Shown here piece by piece: positions 45,591-58,842 of a stretch of 64,000 nt of DNA (position 1 is its first letter; each line of letters opens with the position of its first letter). The DNA lies in assembly GCF_005239225.2 (NCBI RefSeq), contig NC_133291.1, positions 14,221,654-14,285,653 on the forward strand. Direction: 5' to 3'. Under the pieces are notes generated by a model. That model worked only from the letters and a program-made list of their open reading frames with translations, ran no database searches and had not been told where the DNA came from. This stretch comes from Populus alba. Lineage: Eukaryota; Streptophyta; Magnoliopsida; Malpighiales; Salicaceae. The position numbers and the translations under genes are program-made.

Positions 45591-47358
45591 TCATTCCTCA
45601 GTAAACAAGGTATCCAAAGGGCTAGAAGTTGACTCTGCATTTCTGGTCTCATCAAAGAATCCATTAGATGCATTTTCCCTCCTAGATTTCCTTTCCTGGA
45701 TTATAGATTCTTCTGTTTCTGTGCAATATTTCCCCTGTTTCACAGGTCTCTCAGCTACAATAAACTTATGTCCATCTCGGCTTCTTTCAGAAAAGCCTGC
45801 CCAAACTGCAGACAACCACGGGTGAGAACTAGGACAATTGTATACAAAAGTTTGAATCTTAGTTGTTTTTTGATTTTTTGTTTGTGAAGGGAAAATATCT
45901 ACTTCTCTATACTAATTTAGTTCTTGGTGCTATTAGGTTGTCAATACCATTCACTACATGATAATGGTGACATATGCAGCTGAAAGAAAAAAACAAAGGC
46001 ATGTGGAATGAAGACGCAAAAGATATTTGTCCATGATGTAATTTGTATTTAAGAAAAAGTTAAATGCGAAAAAGAAATGACAGAACAGAATGTACAGGAA
46101 AAAGAGACTTCTCAAATTCTATAACTTGGAATGGATAGGTTCAATGTATGACATGAAACTTTTGACACAAATTACTTGCTAGATGATGATCGTTTTATGG
46201 TTCATTGGTTTATCCTCTTGGGGTGTTCCTTAACATATAAGACCTAAGAGATTCAAGAAATCTTTATCAGAAGCAACTACCATGATGTAAGCCTACAGAA
46301 CATTTTCAAGAGTACATTTTACTTTAAGTGTGGAATTTCTTAACCATCAATAACGGTGATTAATGCATTTAAATAATCACTTCTGCCTTCAACGACCATC
46401 TGAATCCCTACACAAAGATTATTCTCAAACGAAGGGAGCACTATGCTCCAGAGTGTTAAAATTGCAATTACAGTATTCTAACATCTGAGCAATTTTTACT
46501 TGTTAAAGGAGACTAAAATCTTGCAAGAAATAAAAAGGGAAAGAAATGTTGTGCATTGATTTCTTCCAAGAGAGCCTGAAAACATTCAAAAAGAAAAATA
46601 AAGTACGAAGAGAGTAGCAAAATGTCATAAATTTATACTACACAAAAAAACAGAGTCATCAAGCAGGCCTAAAACCTAAAAAAACAATCCAAGTGCAAGC
46701 ATCAATTTCATGCATACCTCCAAAATGATGCAGAACAATAGAAGCTGCAACAGTAACATTTAATGAAGCCGTACCACACCCATACTGTGGAATGTAAACA
46801 AAAAAATCGCATATCTCACATTCCTTTGTCGAAAGCCCAGTTCCCTGCAACCAAAGCCCTATTCAGAAACCAGAACCACACCATCCATTTCCATAAAAAG
46901 CAAGCAACTTTTCCATAGAAACAAAGAACAAAAAAAGACCCACAATCATGAATTCAATGATTACCTCGTTACCAAGTAAGAAAGCAGTACTTCTCTTAAA
47001 AGGGTGTTCATTGACAGGCAAAGCAGAATCCGTAATCTCCACGCCGCAAATATCACAATCTTTCTCCTAATTAAACAACATAAAACCCTAAACATCAGAT
47101 ATTCGCGATAAAAATCTGGAAAAGAAACAAGATTTGGAAGAGAGACAAAACTTTGAGGAAGTTGCGGGCATCAGAGAGAGAGTGGAAGTGGCGAAAAGGG
47201 AGGTGTGAAGTGGAGCCATGGCTGCCAAAAGAATTGAAGTCTCTGCGGCCAACAAGTATAAGCTCTTTGACGCCAAATGCAGTGGCACTTCTTGCTAGTG
47301 TACCCACGTTGTGTCTCTTTGCTATGTTGTGTACCACTACATAGCTTTCTCTTACCAT
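45591..47358 (-). CDS. SpoU/TrmH-family RNA 2'-O-methyltransferase
   Basis: Four minus-strand exons: 47152-47358, 46965-47066, 46718-46844 and 45591-45805. They give 216 residues, in phase. The protein is a SPOUT-class methyltransferase with a C-terminal trefoil knot. Motif 1 is HNIAKRHNVGTLARSATAFG (residues 10-29, with conserved Asn and Arg23). Motif 2 is LLGNEGTGLS (99-108), spliced inside NE|GT. Motif 3 is IPQYGCGTASLNVTVAAS (121-138). Motifs 2 and 3 form the AdoMet pocket. The family methylates ribose 2'-OH in tRNA or rRNA; the target cannot be told from sequence. The last 60 or so residues are charged, Ser/Glu-rich and probably disordered. Start 47358 is the first ATG; there is no clear organelle transit peptide. 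Confidence 0.9.
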
Positions 47359-48203
47359 TTCTCCTCCTCTTCTCTGCTTCTCAGGTTCGTGAAGGTTTTT
47401 AGGGTTTTGCAATTTTTGCCGGTGCTTGAAACGACAACGTTTGCAACATTACTATTTCATTTCTTTTACCGAGTGATATTCATTAATAACTTTCATGAGT
47501 ATTTGAGTTAGTTTATTTATATTTTAATTAATTTTATAAAATTTAAAATTTAAAATTATATAGATTTTTAATGATTTTTAAAAAAATTAGCTTAACCTGA
47601 ATATTAATTAAGTGTTAACTTGACTCAAAATTAGTTAAAGAATAAAATAAAATAATTTGATAAAATAATTTGTAATTCGGTTAATTTGAATGATTTTAAT
47701 GTTCAATTTTTTTCTAATTAAAATTAAAATTCAAAATTATTAAGTTTGAGTGAGACCCAATTAAATTAATAACAACTTTTTTTTATTTAAAATAATATCA
47801 AATTAAAAAACAAATCTTCAAATCTATATTCTAAGCATAGTATAAAGAAAAATATGTATAAAGGTAAACTAGACATTATCTTTATTTTTATAATGTTTGT
47901 ATAAATTTATATTTATTTAATCAAACCAAATATAAATCAATCTCATTCTCGTCATTTCATAACATTAATTTATGATGCTGACTTTTCTCTTCCATCTTGC
48001 ACAACAATTAAACTCAACATAGAACCTATTTGATAGTGTTATGTTAGGTGAGAGATAATTGAGACTGTGTTTTGCTTTAATTGAAATTTTAAAAATATTT
48101 AATTAATTAATACATATCATAAATTTATATAAATCTAATCTCTTTAAATCTATCTTTTCAAACAATAAATGCAACTGTAAAAATTATTACAACAACAATA
48201 ATT
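47359..48203. other. Upstream flank and AT-rich intergenic DNA
   Basis: The first 100 bases or so are the methyltransferase 5' leader and promoter. The rest is AT-rich with no recognisable feature. Confidence 0.4.
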
Positions 48204-48559
48204 AGGGGTTAGAAAAAAATTAAAAACCAATTAAATTAAGAAAATCAGGAAAAAAAAATAACAAAAAAAATCAAACTGTAAAAAAAATTGATTAAAATTT
48301 TTCAAAAACTGATTAGTTTAGTTTAGTTTTAGTTTTATAAACTTGAAACCGAAAAAACCAAACCCAAACTGAAAATCCACAAGAAAAAAAACCGAGTCAA
48401 ACAAAAAAAAACTGAGTCAAACTTATTTGAACTGGTTTTTGTTAAAAAAACCAAATCAAATTAAAACCGATTACTTTAAACTGGTTTTATTTTTTTAAAA
48501 ATAATTTAATTTAATTATTTTTTAAATAAAAATCAAATCAAACAAAAAATAATCACCTC

Positions 48560-48560
<1 letters not shown>
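48204..48560. mobile_element. hAT-type MITE-like repeat
   Basis: It starts aggggttag and ends aatcacctct, short imperfect inverted repeats of the AGGGGTGA type. It is filled with variants of aaaaccaattaaa, ccgaaaaaacc and aaccgatta. AAT-type sequence flanks both ends. Confidence 0.5.

Positions 48561-48596
<36 letters not shown>
48561..48596. repeat. (AAT)12 microsatellite
   Basis: Twelve AAT units directly abut the right end of the hAT-type repeat. Confidence 0.95.
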
Positions 48597-48598
<2 letters not shown>

Positions 48599-49559
48599 AG
48601 TGATGGACTACTCTAGTGATAATGAATAGAAGAAGCGCAACCAAAAGGTAGCCGCAAAGCAGGCCCATCACTGTCCGGTTGGATTGCCTCTCTGTCTCAG
48701 GCCATCGGAGCACCTCCACTGGCAGCAACTCTTTGCCTCAAAGCTCAATTCCATTTACTCAAGCTGAAATAGCGACTCTGTTACTCGTCTGACATTGAGA
48801 CATTGGCAAATGGATAATTCATATCTTCCAGACTGCCAACTGATAGAAAAGCAGTCAGCAGACGCAACACGAAGGAGATGTAGAAGCCATTTTTCACCTT
48901 TATGAAGGAAGAACAAAGTTCACCATTCCCATCAACTTCTCTGGTTTTTCAAGTTAAACATCCCTAGGAAGGCATTTCATTTCAAGCTTTCCTGAAGTGA
49001 TTCATACAAGGTAATATTCAGATTTTGATATGAAATTTTTTATTATTTAATTTTATGCTATCAAGTATAATTTTTAACTTGATTATTGGATTAAACTATT
49101 ACTGTTACAAGAGTTTCTGTATATATTATTTTATATTGAATTAAAATTTTAAGTTAATCGAAATTTAAAAAATGATTATTTTATATTGTCAAAATTACTA
49201 AACAAATCTTATCAACTCTGATTGTCTAGACTTTCATCTACTATTTGGACTATATCTAGAGTTATAGAAGAAATTCTGCTAAGATTATAATTGAGTTGGA
49301 AAGTATACATTCATGAATTTCTGGTGATATATGATAGGTCTGCTAATTTATACGGACAAGAAAGAACAACGTGGTTGAAGTCAAGATTAAATTTGTCAGG
49401 AATGTGTTAAAATTAGAGAAATATTATTTCCTTGTATATTATGGATTCTAGTCAATACAAGAATTCCTTAATGATCTTGGAAGTATGTGTGGCAGATATT
49501 GATTTACCTATTCTACAAGAATTTTATGTCAAATAAAGATATTTATAGCAGTAACTATG
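48597..49559. other. Intergenic DNA with an unassigned complex stretch
   Basis: 48610-49010 is non-repetitive and less AT-rich. Short minus-strand frames there (for example GFYISFVLRLLTAFLSVGS) were not recognised. The remainder is AT-rich. Confidence 0.3.
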
Positions 49560-51420
49560 GTTGTTAAAATCGCAAGTTAACTCGTAAAATTATACGATTT
49601 TACGAGTTAACTTATATATAACGTGTAAAATCGGGTTAAAAACTCGAAAACCATTAAACTCAGTCAACTCGGTAAATTCAGACTGAGTTGACGAGTTTGA
49701 CAAAAGTAAAAAAAATTAATTGACTCCCCTCCTCGTCCATCACTCACTCCCCATTCCCATTCTCTCCTTTGCCTTTTATCAAAACTCAAGTTCTCAAATC
49801 CCAACCCTAGTTGTGGATAGTTCCACAACTTTCACTCTTTCTCTCTCTCAAGACACTCTTTTCTTTTCTTTACTTCATTTGCCTATGTTTTTCCTCAGGT
49901 CTCTACTCACCATCTTTTATGCTCTTGTGTCTCGTCTCTCTGTATCAGGTTAGTTTTTTTTCTTGGCATACTTGTAACTTGATTCTTGAAGACTTGTTTT
50001 TGGAGATGAGTTTGCTGTAAATTACTTAATTACTACCATTGTTCTTCCTGGATTTAGTTTCCTGGCATTGCTTTTCATTTGCTAAGTTTTGTTTTCTTTT
50101 ATTTCAATGTTGGGTTCTCTGAGGTTGTTTTGCTGCAATTTAATTTCCTTCCATTGTTTGAATTATTGTAGGTGAGGAGGAGAGCTAAATAGTCTAGAAG
50201 TTGAGTTGTTTATGTGTTGGATTTTCATCAAAGCATGTCATGTTCTTGTTATACTATTTTCTTTTAAGTAAAGTGTCAGCTTAATGATTATTATGAGCAC
50301 TTGGAAGTTGGAACAATAGCTCTTAGTTGTAACTTCTATGTTACAAAAACACTTGAAAATAAAATTTTGCTTTTATCTTTCATTTACCTATTTGAGAGGG
50401 AACTTTTTCAGTTGCAAAAATAAATAGAGCAATCATATATTGTGAACTCTTTAATTTTATGTTGTTTTTTTTTTTTCCTTTTGATGATTAAGTTGTATGA
50501 TTTGCGTTGTTTTTTTTTCCCCACCCTTTTGATGATTAAACTGTATGATTATGTTTGGATTATAGAACAAAAGAAAGGAATAACATGTTTGAAGTGGTGC
50601 TATATAAAGGATATGTATTGCGTAGAATGATTATGAATATAAAGATACGCTTGATTTATTCCTTGTTTAGATATTAGTTCTATGGTGGTTTTACAAATAT
50701 CAAATCATGGGCTGTATTTATTTCTTGTTTAGATATTAATTAAAACTCTAGGACTGGAATATGCAACATTCATCTTGAGATTGCAGATATCCTAATTTGC
50801 AAAAATAAAATATTATGGAAATATAAAGCATATAAATCACAGCCACACAAGGTAGAAATAGATCAAGTTAAACTCGAAATGAGATTCTCATTTACAGATT
50901 TCAAGTTCTTAGTTACATGTATCCTTCTACATCATTTCACTTTATTTCGATCAATATCCTCAGTGATTCAGTTATTTAAGAATTTCAAGGATTCATGTTT
51001 ATGGAATTAATAATTAGAGTAACTAGCATTTATCTATAATTCTTCAAGAGATGACAACTTGGATACAGAGCATGAAATGAGTTATAGATATTGCTAAGTA
51101 GAAAACACCTGGGTCAGAGGCCTTCAACACTACATTTGCCAACACAATCAAAATGATTCTAACTACTATACCATCTTTCTGTGACTCCAATTATTTTGTT
51201 TAGCCATAGCTACACATACATTTCACTGATCCTTTCTAGTTCTTGTCATTTCTATTTGAATTTCAACTCCCTTGTATTCATCATTTGCTCTTTTAGCATC
51301 TTGAATTCTTTGGGTGAGTTTATTTTCCATGATTGTTAATATATAATTAGTTTAAATATTTTACTTATAATTTTACGATCCGAGTTTATTCTGTGTAGTG
51401 TCAAAAAAGCGTTTTTGACA
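49560..51420 (+). mobile_element. Possible hAT transposon remnant
   Basis: The left part has repeated cgtaaaat/attttacg and actcagtcaactcgg blocks, which I associate with subterminal regions of plant hAT elements. A CT-rich leader-like stretch with ccaaccctag follows (49720-49860). An echo of the motif (ataattttacgatccgagt) occurs at about 51366. No transposase coding or 8 bp target duplication was found, so the ends are guesses. Confidence 0.3.
49574..49613. repeat. Perfect inverted repeat, 17 bp arms, 6 bp loop
   Basis: The arms aagttaactcgtaaaat (49574-49590) and attttacgagttaactt (49597-49613) are exact reverse complements around tatacg. A hairpin or cruciform, or a dimeric protein-binding site, is possible. 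Confidence 0.9.
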
Positions 51421-52443
51421 ATCTTGGCAGCAACTATTATCCATAGTTTGCAAGATTTTCATTTCCATTATGTATTGTATGTGGTGGGAAAGAGGCTTTA
51501 GATTCTTTCATAGTTTTTTTCTTTCTTATTTTTTGCAGGATTTCCTTATTCAAAAGAAAAATTATGAGAGGCTATTTAAAGAAGATATCTACGTCACTTT
51601 CCTTTCTATTTTTTAGAGTATACTTTTAGTTAAACAAGAAAAGAAACTTCAACATTCAAGACAATATTTTTCAAGCATGGAAAGAGGTTTAATGGACAAC
51701 ACAAAGGGATACTCTTTTATCTACAAGTTTCATATTCGTCTACAAGGGATCCAATGCAAGGAGATATAGTTTTGGTGTTGTTTTGACAACTTGTATAATC
51801 TGAATATTTTTTAAGATTTATTTATTATTTTAATTAATATTTGAGATAATTATATTTCAGTTTTAGAGTTTTTTATTTCTATTAGGTTTGTTTTGGTCCA
51901 AAATCAATGTTTAAGCTTATTTTAGGCATTAGACTTATGTTTAACTGAGTTTTTAGTTAAGACCTAGTGGTTTGCAGTCCAATATAAAACCAATAGAATT
52001 ATTATCTTAAGACTATATTATATATTTTTTTATTGCAAGTTTAGATAGCCTTAGAAATTAAAAAAATTTAATTTTTCTTGAGCAAATCTTTTTTTTGCTA
52101 GGATAGAGTAAATTCAACTTATCAAGATATAACCGATCTTGTGGCATTCCCAGTCATTCAATATATCTGATTCTTAATTACAAGTTCACTTCATATCAAA
52201 GTTCAATCAAACCTGATTATTCAGCTTTCTTTAAGAAATTATCATGTTTATTGTAGGTTGCGTTACTATGTAATCACAAGTTTCCCTTCAATATGGGAAA
52301 AGCAATACTGAAGCATAAACATTGCACTGTAAGCCAATTTGAATGTCTTAAACTCTTTCAATAGGTATGACTCGGACGCATTATTCAACTCAAATGAGAC
52401 CCGCAATTGTTGCTCAAAACACTCAGCTCAGCTCCATAACAAA
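51421..52443. other. 3' flank of the RING ligase gene and AT-rich DNA
   Basis: The last few hundred bases should be the 3'UTR of the minus-strand RING gene. Nothing else is recognised. Confidence 0.4.
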
Positions 52444-55400
52444 TTAAGAGCGAGCATATCGTACAGGAATACGCTGCTGTATGGGACCTCTACACGAGGG
52501 GCAGTCCTTCATCCCTTGTTTCTCATGGAGCTCATTGCATGTTGTGCAAACCACCTGATGAGCACATGGGAGAAATACTACAGCCATCTCTTCCGAGAGG
52601 CACATCACACATTCCCTTTCTCGTTTCACACCTCCTGTCTCAGAGTAGTCATGGAAATCGTTGGCCACTTCTGAGATCCATGGAGTCCTTGACTCCTTTT
52701 GAGCAGGATTACTTTTTATATCTGCAAGTCTGCTAGCATAGCTTCCATCAATGCCCCTACGAAGTGCTGCAATTTTTGAAGAATCAGTCTTCAGTCTCAA
52801 TTGGGAGATTTCTTTTTCAAGCTTCTGAATATCATCCTTGTACTTCTGTAAATTGGTTTCTGCTTTCAATTTGATCATGCCCTCCTTGGATTTAGCTGAA
52901 GCCTCGATATTTTCTATTTCTTTTCTTAATAAACTGGCCTGCATAAGCAGTTCTTCCTTTGCCTTCTCTTCCTGTCGCCATCTAGCCTGTGATATTTTTC
53001 ACTTTCAATGAGAAAGGGCCTAGTAATAAGCATGCACGAATAGAATGTGATGTGTCGAACCAATTTGCCAAGCACACTATATACTTTCCAAAAATTACAT
53101 ATTAAAACTCCACAATCGAATACAGATGTTTAACATTACACCATCAAGCTTCTGGGAATTATGCTTCAGGGGTAAGATGGTCAGGCAAAGACAAACAAAA
53201 ATGCTCCCTAAAACACAGACAAACAAAGGATACCGAAATGACAAATAAATAAGACCTCAGTTTAAAGAAAGGGTTTGCAAACCAATTTGAAGGTAAGAAC
53301 ATCTGGAGGAGAATCCAGCGGGACAGTGCTGCCAGAAATAGAGGGATGAGAGACAAAGAAATACAGTTGGAAAGAATCTGTAAACAAAATTTTGATCACC
53401 ATACACAGTAACCCTGACATTTTTTGGTTAACAAAAATCAACAGGAAGTCTACAAAGGATCAATGTATGAAGTCCATCTTAACATATATTTACAGCTCTA
53501 GTGCCAAAGCATGCAGGTGCCAGCAGAGAAGTGTCGTTCATTCTGTCAGCAGCAGTAGCATATATTCTAGCATAAATCATTACCTCTACATGTGCGCTTA
53601 CCACATCAACTAGCCTTCTAATAGAAGTAGCCTGATAGTGTATGTCGTACACATGCCAATGAACAGAACTGCATGTAAGACATTACGCATGCGCATGAAA
53701 ATGTAGTAAAGATTCTCAGACCAGGTATCAACCTAATTGAGCACTGTTCACCATTCCATCCATAATTCTTTTTTTCTGAGCAGTGAAACAACCTATATCT
53801 CAACCAGCTAAGCTATGAACCGCATGGTAAGTTACAATGTTTGGAAACGGTCAAAAAGTTGGCAATGAGAAACCTGTCACTGGCTGCACCACTCAATGAT
53901 TGATCAAACCCCCCCATGCTACGTAAAATTCAAATGATTAGCAGACGATTGTTATAATATATCCAGCGTGTAGCCTCTGAAAAAAGATGGAGGAAAAGGA
54001 AATTGGAGCCAAATTCTCAGAAGCATACCTCATACTGTTCCTGTATTTGTCTAGCCTGCTCAAGATCCTGTAGTAGCTCTAAAACCTTGTGTCTTTCGGT
54101 TGCAAACTCTTCCTGGAGCAGAGCTTTTTGCTTTTCCCACGACTGAAACTTCATTAGTGTTTTCTTCTCCCTCTTCGATACTTCCTGACAGCTTGCAGCT
54201 GACTCAACTGCACGTAACTTAGCGGCCTCCATTTCTTGCCTCAAAGCAGCATTCTCCACCTCGAGCCTCTGGACAGCAGAATTGGCTATCTCCACCTGCC
54301 CGCTTGCCTTGCACAAAGCATTTTCCATTTCAGTAAGCTTCTTCATGGTGCTTTCCTCCAGAGTTTGCTTCTCTTTCTTATGCCTTTCAACCTCTTCCTT
54401 CTCTTGTCTTAGTGACTTAAGTTCAGCCTTGTCCTTACCCAGCCTTCGAGCAGCCTGCATAACCTTTTGATTTGCCCATTCTGTCCATTCTTGGAGCTGA
54501 TTTTGTAGTTCCCGTGCCCTTGGAATAAGCTTCATAATCATCTCATCCTTCTTGTCACGGGGGACCCACTGTGTTAGAGACTTGTCATACAATATCCCAG
54601 CATAACTAGACATAGGTGCCTCAGCACTGCAGCTAGTAGGCACTAAAGTTGAGTTGCTTTTTGCAGGCAGTGAAAGAGAGAGCTCGGTATCAGCTGCTGC
54701 TGATGCAGGTGGGGTGTTGACTGTAGGTAGAACTGGAAGGACACTTACTGGGGGTAATGCGGATGAGATATCAGTCTTAGGGATCGAAGCGCTTGTACTA
54801 GAAGATACTGAATTAAATGTTACATGGGAAGAGGGATTACTAGGAAGATTCAGGTTCCTGTTATCTTGAGGCACATCAACTCCCATTGCCTTGCTTAATC
54901 TTAATGAAGCATTCTTTATATTAACAGAAGTAGAGTCTGAAACAGATTTCAATTTTTTATCCAAGATTAAACCACCCAAGCCGCTTAGTTTCCCTGCTCT
55001 CGAAGCTTTAGACCCATACGTCCGATAACTCTTCTCCAAATGAACTGACTTCTGTCTAAGTATATATTCTCTCTTATTAACACCAGAATGGACCTTCCTA
55101 CTGACGATAAACTTTTCTTCCAGTATAGTAGATTGAGATGATCCTGCAATGTTGGAGGATTTATCATCGACTGTAGAATTCAATCCCTCTTTATCTGATA
55201 CTGGTCCATTGAGAACAACACAGTTCTTAGGTTTTGTATTTTTGAGAACTCCTATCACATTGGTGCTTGTCTCTGATTGAGAACAAGGATTTGGAAGGTT
55301 TAGTTCAGAACATTTAGCTTCTGGTTTCAACTGGGGTTGAGTAGAAACAGGTGTGGTCCCATTTGAAGCACCATCAGTAGCAAAGCTGCTCAAGGGATCG

Positions 55401-56152
55401 CCATCCATTGCACAAGCATGAGAAACATTCATGTCACAAATCAACAAGCACCACATTGCATCTCCAGTGCTGAAGAAAGGCCTGACTTCCCGAAGTACAC
55501 AAACCAATTCTGCCAACACATACCTCCCCAGCTGTTGTAAATCCTCAAAACAGTGCTCTCTTGAAGGTTCAATATCATGACCATTCCTAAGAAGTGCTAA
55601 AGTATTATCCACTATATTTGACACGGTGTATTTACACCCATAACAGAGACCAGACCTCAAAATAGCCTTCGTAGCCTCTTCCTCAGTATAACCACAAGCA
55701 ACAATTTTCTTAATTGCACCCTTAAATATTGCATCCAAATTGCTCAAAACAAGTTCTTCTAGCTGAGATTCTGTAAGATCACTCCAATCAGCATCATGGG
55801 ATTCCTCTGACTCTACTTCCCCTCTAGGCTGGCTTGGCCCTACCTCAGATGAACCTAAGGCACTAGACAATCCAAGGTCAAGTTTTAACCCATCAGAATG
55901 GTATTGGTTTACACCACACAGGTCACAGGCACTGGACTGCCCATGACCTGGGGCGGTTTCAAATTTCTCAGCAGAGAATTCATAACCTGGACACTCATTC
56001 TGAGCTGGAGACATAATCTTACTCGGGTCACCCAAAGGTGGATCTGCACGGAACTTCCTCTTATTCCTGCTTCCCTTTTCTTGGATGGACGCCATTGGCA
56101 AAACTTGAATGGGACAACTACTACTACTTGCTTTAGCAACCATTGACGCCAT
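52444..56152 (-). CDS. RF298-type RING E3 ubiquitin ligase
   Basis: Two coding exons, 54029-56152 and 52444-52986, give 888 residues; both are whole codons and the intron is 1042 bp. The protein is of the plant RF4/RF298 (MIP1-like) family. A UBA-like region lies at about residues 125-190 (ESQLEELVLSNLDAIFKGAI, KIVACGYTEEEATKAILRSG). A long Ser-rich middle follows, then a coiled coil from about 560 to 800 (WTEWANQKVMQAARRLGKDK and heptads). The C3HC4 RING at 834-873 has spacing C-x2-C-x11-C-x-H-x3-C-x2-C-x11-C-x2-C, and the protein ends PVRYARS. It is expected to be an E3 ligase, with substrates unknown. Start 56152 (MASMVAKASSSS) lies just inside an acceptor site, so the 5'UTR is spliced. 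Confidence 0.92.
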
Positions 56153-56158
56153 TTTAAT

Positions 56159-56664
56159 CTGTAAACAAACAAAACCAATATCGTTATATCAGTCAAACCT
56201 TACCGATCATCTATCCGTCAACCGGCGATGCACCCCCCCCCCCCCCATTTAATGTATCAAAATCAACAGAAAGGACATTCAAATAATCATAAAAAAAGCA
56301 GCTAAATCAAGAATCAATACAAATGAAGCAATCAAAAATCATTTCTTCACCATTTTATCTCACTAACAAACAATAACCCAAATCAAGAATCGCAAAATCA
56401 ATCAATAAAAAAGAATTCCCAGATACAAAAACGAAGAAGAAGAATAAGTAATCAAAAACCAATGAATTAAAAATAATCCCAGTCGACAAAAACATGATAC
56501 TCAACACCAACCATATAAATTTGAGCAGGGAATGGAACAAAACAGCTTAAAATAAAGGAGATTTATCGATTGAGGCAAACACAAATGATATAAATAGATA
56601 GATAGATAAAACATCTATAAAAGAAATAAAGATTTGAGACAAGAATGGAATGATCGAGGCGTAC
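56159..56664 (-). other. 5'UTR intron of the RING ligase gene
   Basis: An acceptor (ttgtttacag) stands seven bases before the ATG. A GTACGCC donor at 56664 follows a plausible leader exon ending ...cacagttctg. The intron holds a run of about 16 C at 56230-56246. Confidence 0.6.
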
Positions 56665-56770
56665 CAGAACTGTGAGCTAACATAAAAATCAAAAGGGTAT
56701 TAAAAATTGGAGACCAATCTCAAAGCATCACAGAAATGGCAGAAATATATGTAGTTATTTCTCCTCTATT

Positions 56771-57370
56771 TTTTTTTAGTTTTTCATAATTGCATTTGTT
56801 GCAAATTTATGTAGTCCTAGAGTTTCTTTTTGTATTTGTTTTTTTTTTTTTTTTTTTCCATTTTCTCTATTACTAATTTTAACCATACCAACTAACCATG
56901 GTTAGCTGTATATAATTAGAGTGTTTTTATGTAGTTTTTGATGAGCATTATTAAAATCAACTTGGTATAATGGGTCGGGACTTGACTCAAGTTAGATTAA
57001 AAAATTAGATGAAAAATAACATTTTTTAAATTTAAAAGGAATAATAATTTGATTAAAATCTAATTAAATTTAAAAAAACTAAAACAATTTTATTTTATTT
57101 TTTATTTTTTAAATTGAGATAACATTATCATGATTGATTCATGTTAATTAATTAGTGTGACTTGAATCATAAATTTTTTTAATAAATTTGGTTTTGATAT
57201 GTATGAAATAATACTATAATCTTTTGATAAATGATAAGATAAAAAAAACAATAAAATTACCCTATTTGAGTTTAAGTTTTATCATTAATTTTTTTAAAAG
57301 ATAATATAATATATGTTCAATTGATACAATTTTTTTTTATTTAAATGCAACATAAATATGATAAGATTAT
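56771..57370. other. RING gene upstream flank, AT-rich
   Basis: Long T runs near 56839; no other feature. Confidence 0.35.
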
Positions 57371-57904
57371 TCTAAATATGTGTTGGTGAAGACAACATAA
57401 ATTAAGTAGATATTTTTAAATATATAATATTTCTTTTAGAGTGTGGTTGGCCTAACTTTAAATCTATTTTTATTAAAAATAATAATTAGTTGTGGTTAAG
57501 TTAAAATTTACTCAATCTCTTAATTTAACAAGGGCACCTACTTATTCTTAAAAAAAAAAAAAAAGAAGAAGAAATTAATCCAAACATGGCACCTACTCAC
57601 AAATTGTTGTCTTTTATCTATTTTTTATTTTATTTATTATCCTTCCAAATATTCATGCAAGGAAAAGAAAACGGAAATGTCCTATCAAAACGAAAATGTA
57701 TTTTTAACTCTCGAGAAAAAATAAAAATTAGGAGATTGAATGCATTTCTTTCTTCTTTCTAATTGCTGGTAGCAATTCCATCCACGCATCAAGTTTATTG
57801 ATAACTTATTGGAGTCACACAAAGAAACACCATCTCCTTGATTGTGATGTATGTTAAATCATAGTCATTAAGCACTTGATCCAAAAAAGCTGAGGATTTG
57901 TTAT

Positions 57905-58005
57905 TTTTTTTAATTAATATAGGTGTCCGAACTAGCTTGTACGCCGAACTCGTGATCATTAAGAAGCAAACTCAAAGCCTTAATAGTTGAGTTGCCTCTT
58001 AGGGT
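57905..58005 (-). mobile_element. SINE in repeat unit 1, internally deleted
   Basis: Same SINE as in units 2 and 3, with about 67 bp missing between gcttgtacg and cgaactcgtg. It is flanked by tgaggatttgttat (57891-57904) and tgaagatttgttat (58006-58019). Confidence 0.7.
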
Positions 58006-58674
58006 TGAAGATTTGTTATCTTATTTAGGTTGGATTTGTAGTTAAACCAAATAAAATATTATCTCGGTTAAGTTTTAAAAACTTGGTTAATTCAATAAAT
58101 TTTAACAGGTCAATAAATTTTATTCTAAATATGTGTTGGTGAAGACAACATAAATTAAGTAGATATTTTTAAATATATAATATTTCTTTTAGAGTGTGGT
58201 TGGCCTAACTTTAAATCTATTTTTATTAAAAATAATAATTAGTTGTGGTTAAGTTAAAATTTACTCAATCTCTTAATTTAACAAGGGCACCTACTTATTC
58301 TTAAAAAAAAAAAAAAAGAAGAAGAAATTAATCCAAACATGGCACCTACTCACAAATTGTTGTCTTTTATCTATTTTTTATTTTATTTATTATCCTTCCA
58401 AATATTCATGCAAGGAAAAGAAAACGGAAATGTCCTATCAAAACGAAAATGTATTTTTAACTCTCGAGAAAAAATAAAAATTAGGAGATTGAATGCATTT
58501 CTTTCTTCTTTCTAATTGCTGGTAGCAATTCCATCCACGCATCAAGTTTATTGATAACTTATTGGAGTCACACAAAGAAACACCATCTCCTTGATTGTGA
58601 TGTATGTTAAATCATAGTCATTAAGCACGATTTGATTAAGAGGATTGATCCAAAAAAAGCTGAGGATTTGTTAT

Positions 58675-58842
58675 TTTTTTTAATTAATATAGGTGTCCGA
58701 ACTAGCTTGTACGTATCTTAACTAATTCTATAAATCCTGAAGTTAATAACCATGTAAGTCTCTAATAGCTCTAAGAGGATTCGAACTCGTGATCATTAAG
58801 AAGCAAACTCAAAGCCTTAATAGTTGAGTTGCCTCTTAGGGT
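58675..58842 (-). mobile_element. SINE in repeat unit 2
   Basis: 168 bp. On the minus strand it has an A-box-like aactcaactattaaggc, a B box (gagttcgaatcc), the end ttcggacacctatatt and an A tail. Target-site duplications tgaRgatttgttat lie at 58661-58674 and 58843-58856 (one mismatch). Confidence 0.78.

Noticed and set aside
48522..48728. 68-codon membrane-like frame
   Set aside because: Its hydrophobic Ile run is the AAT microsatellite read on the other strand.
52339..52674. 111-codon plus-strand frame over the RING end
   Set aside because: It is the antisense shadow of the RING exon, whose zinc ligands define the minus strand as coding.
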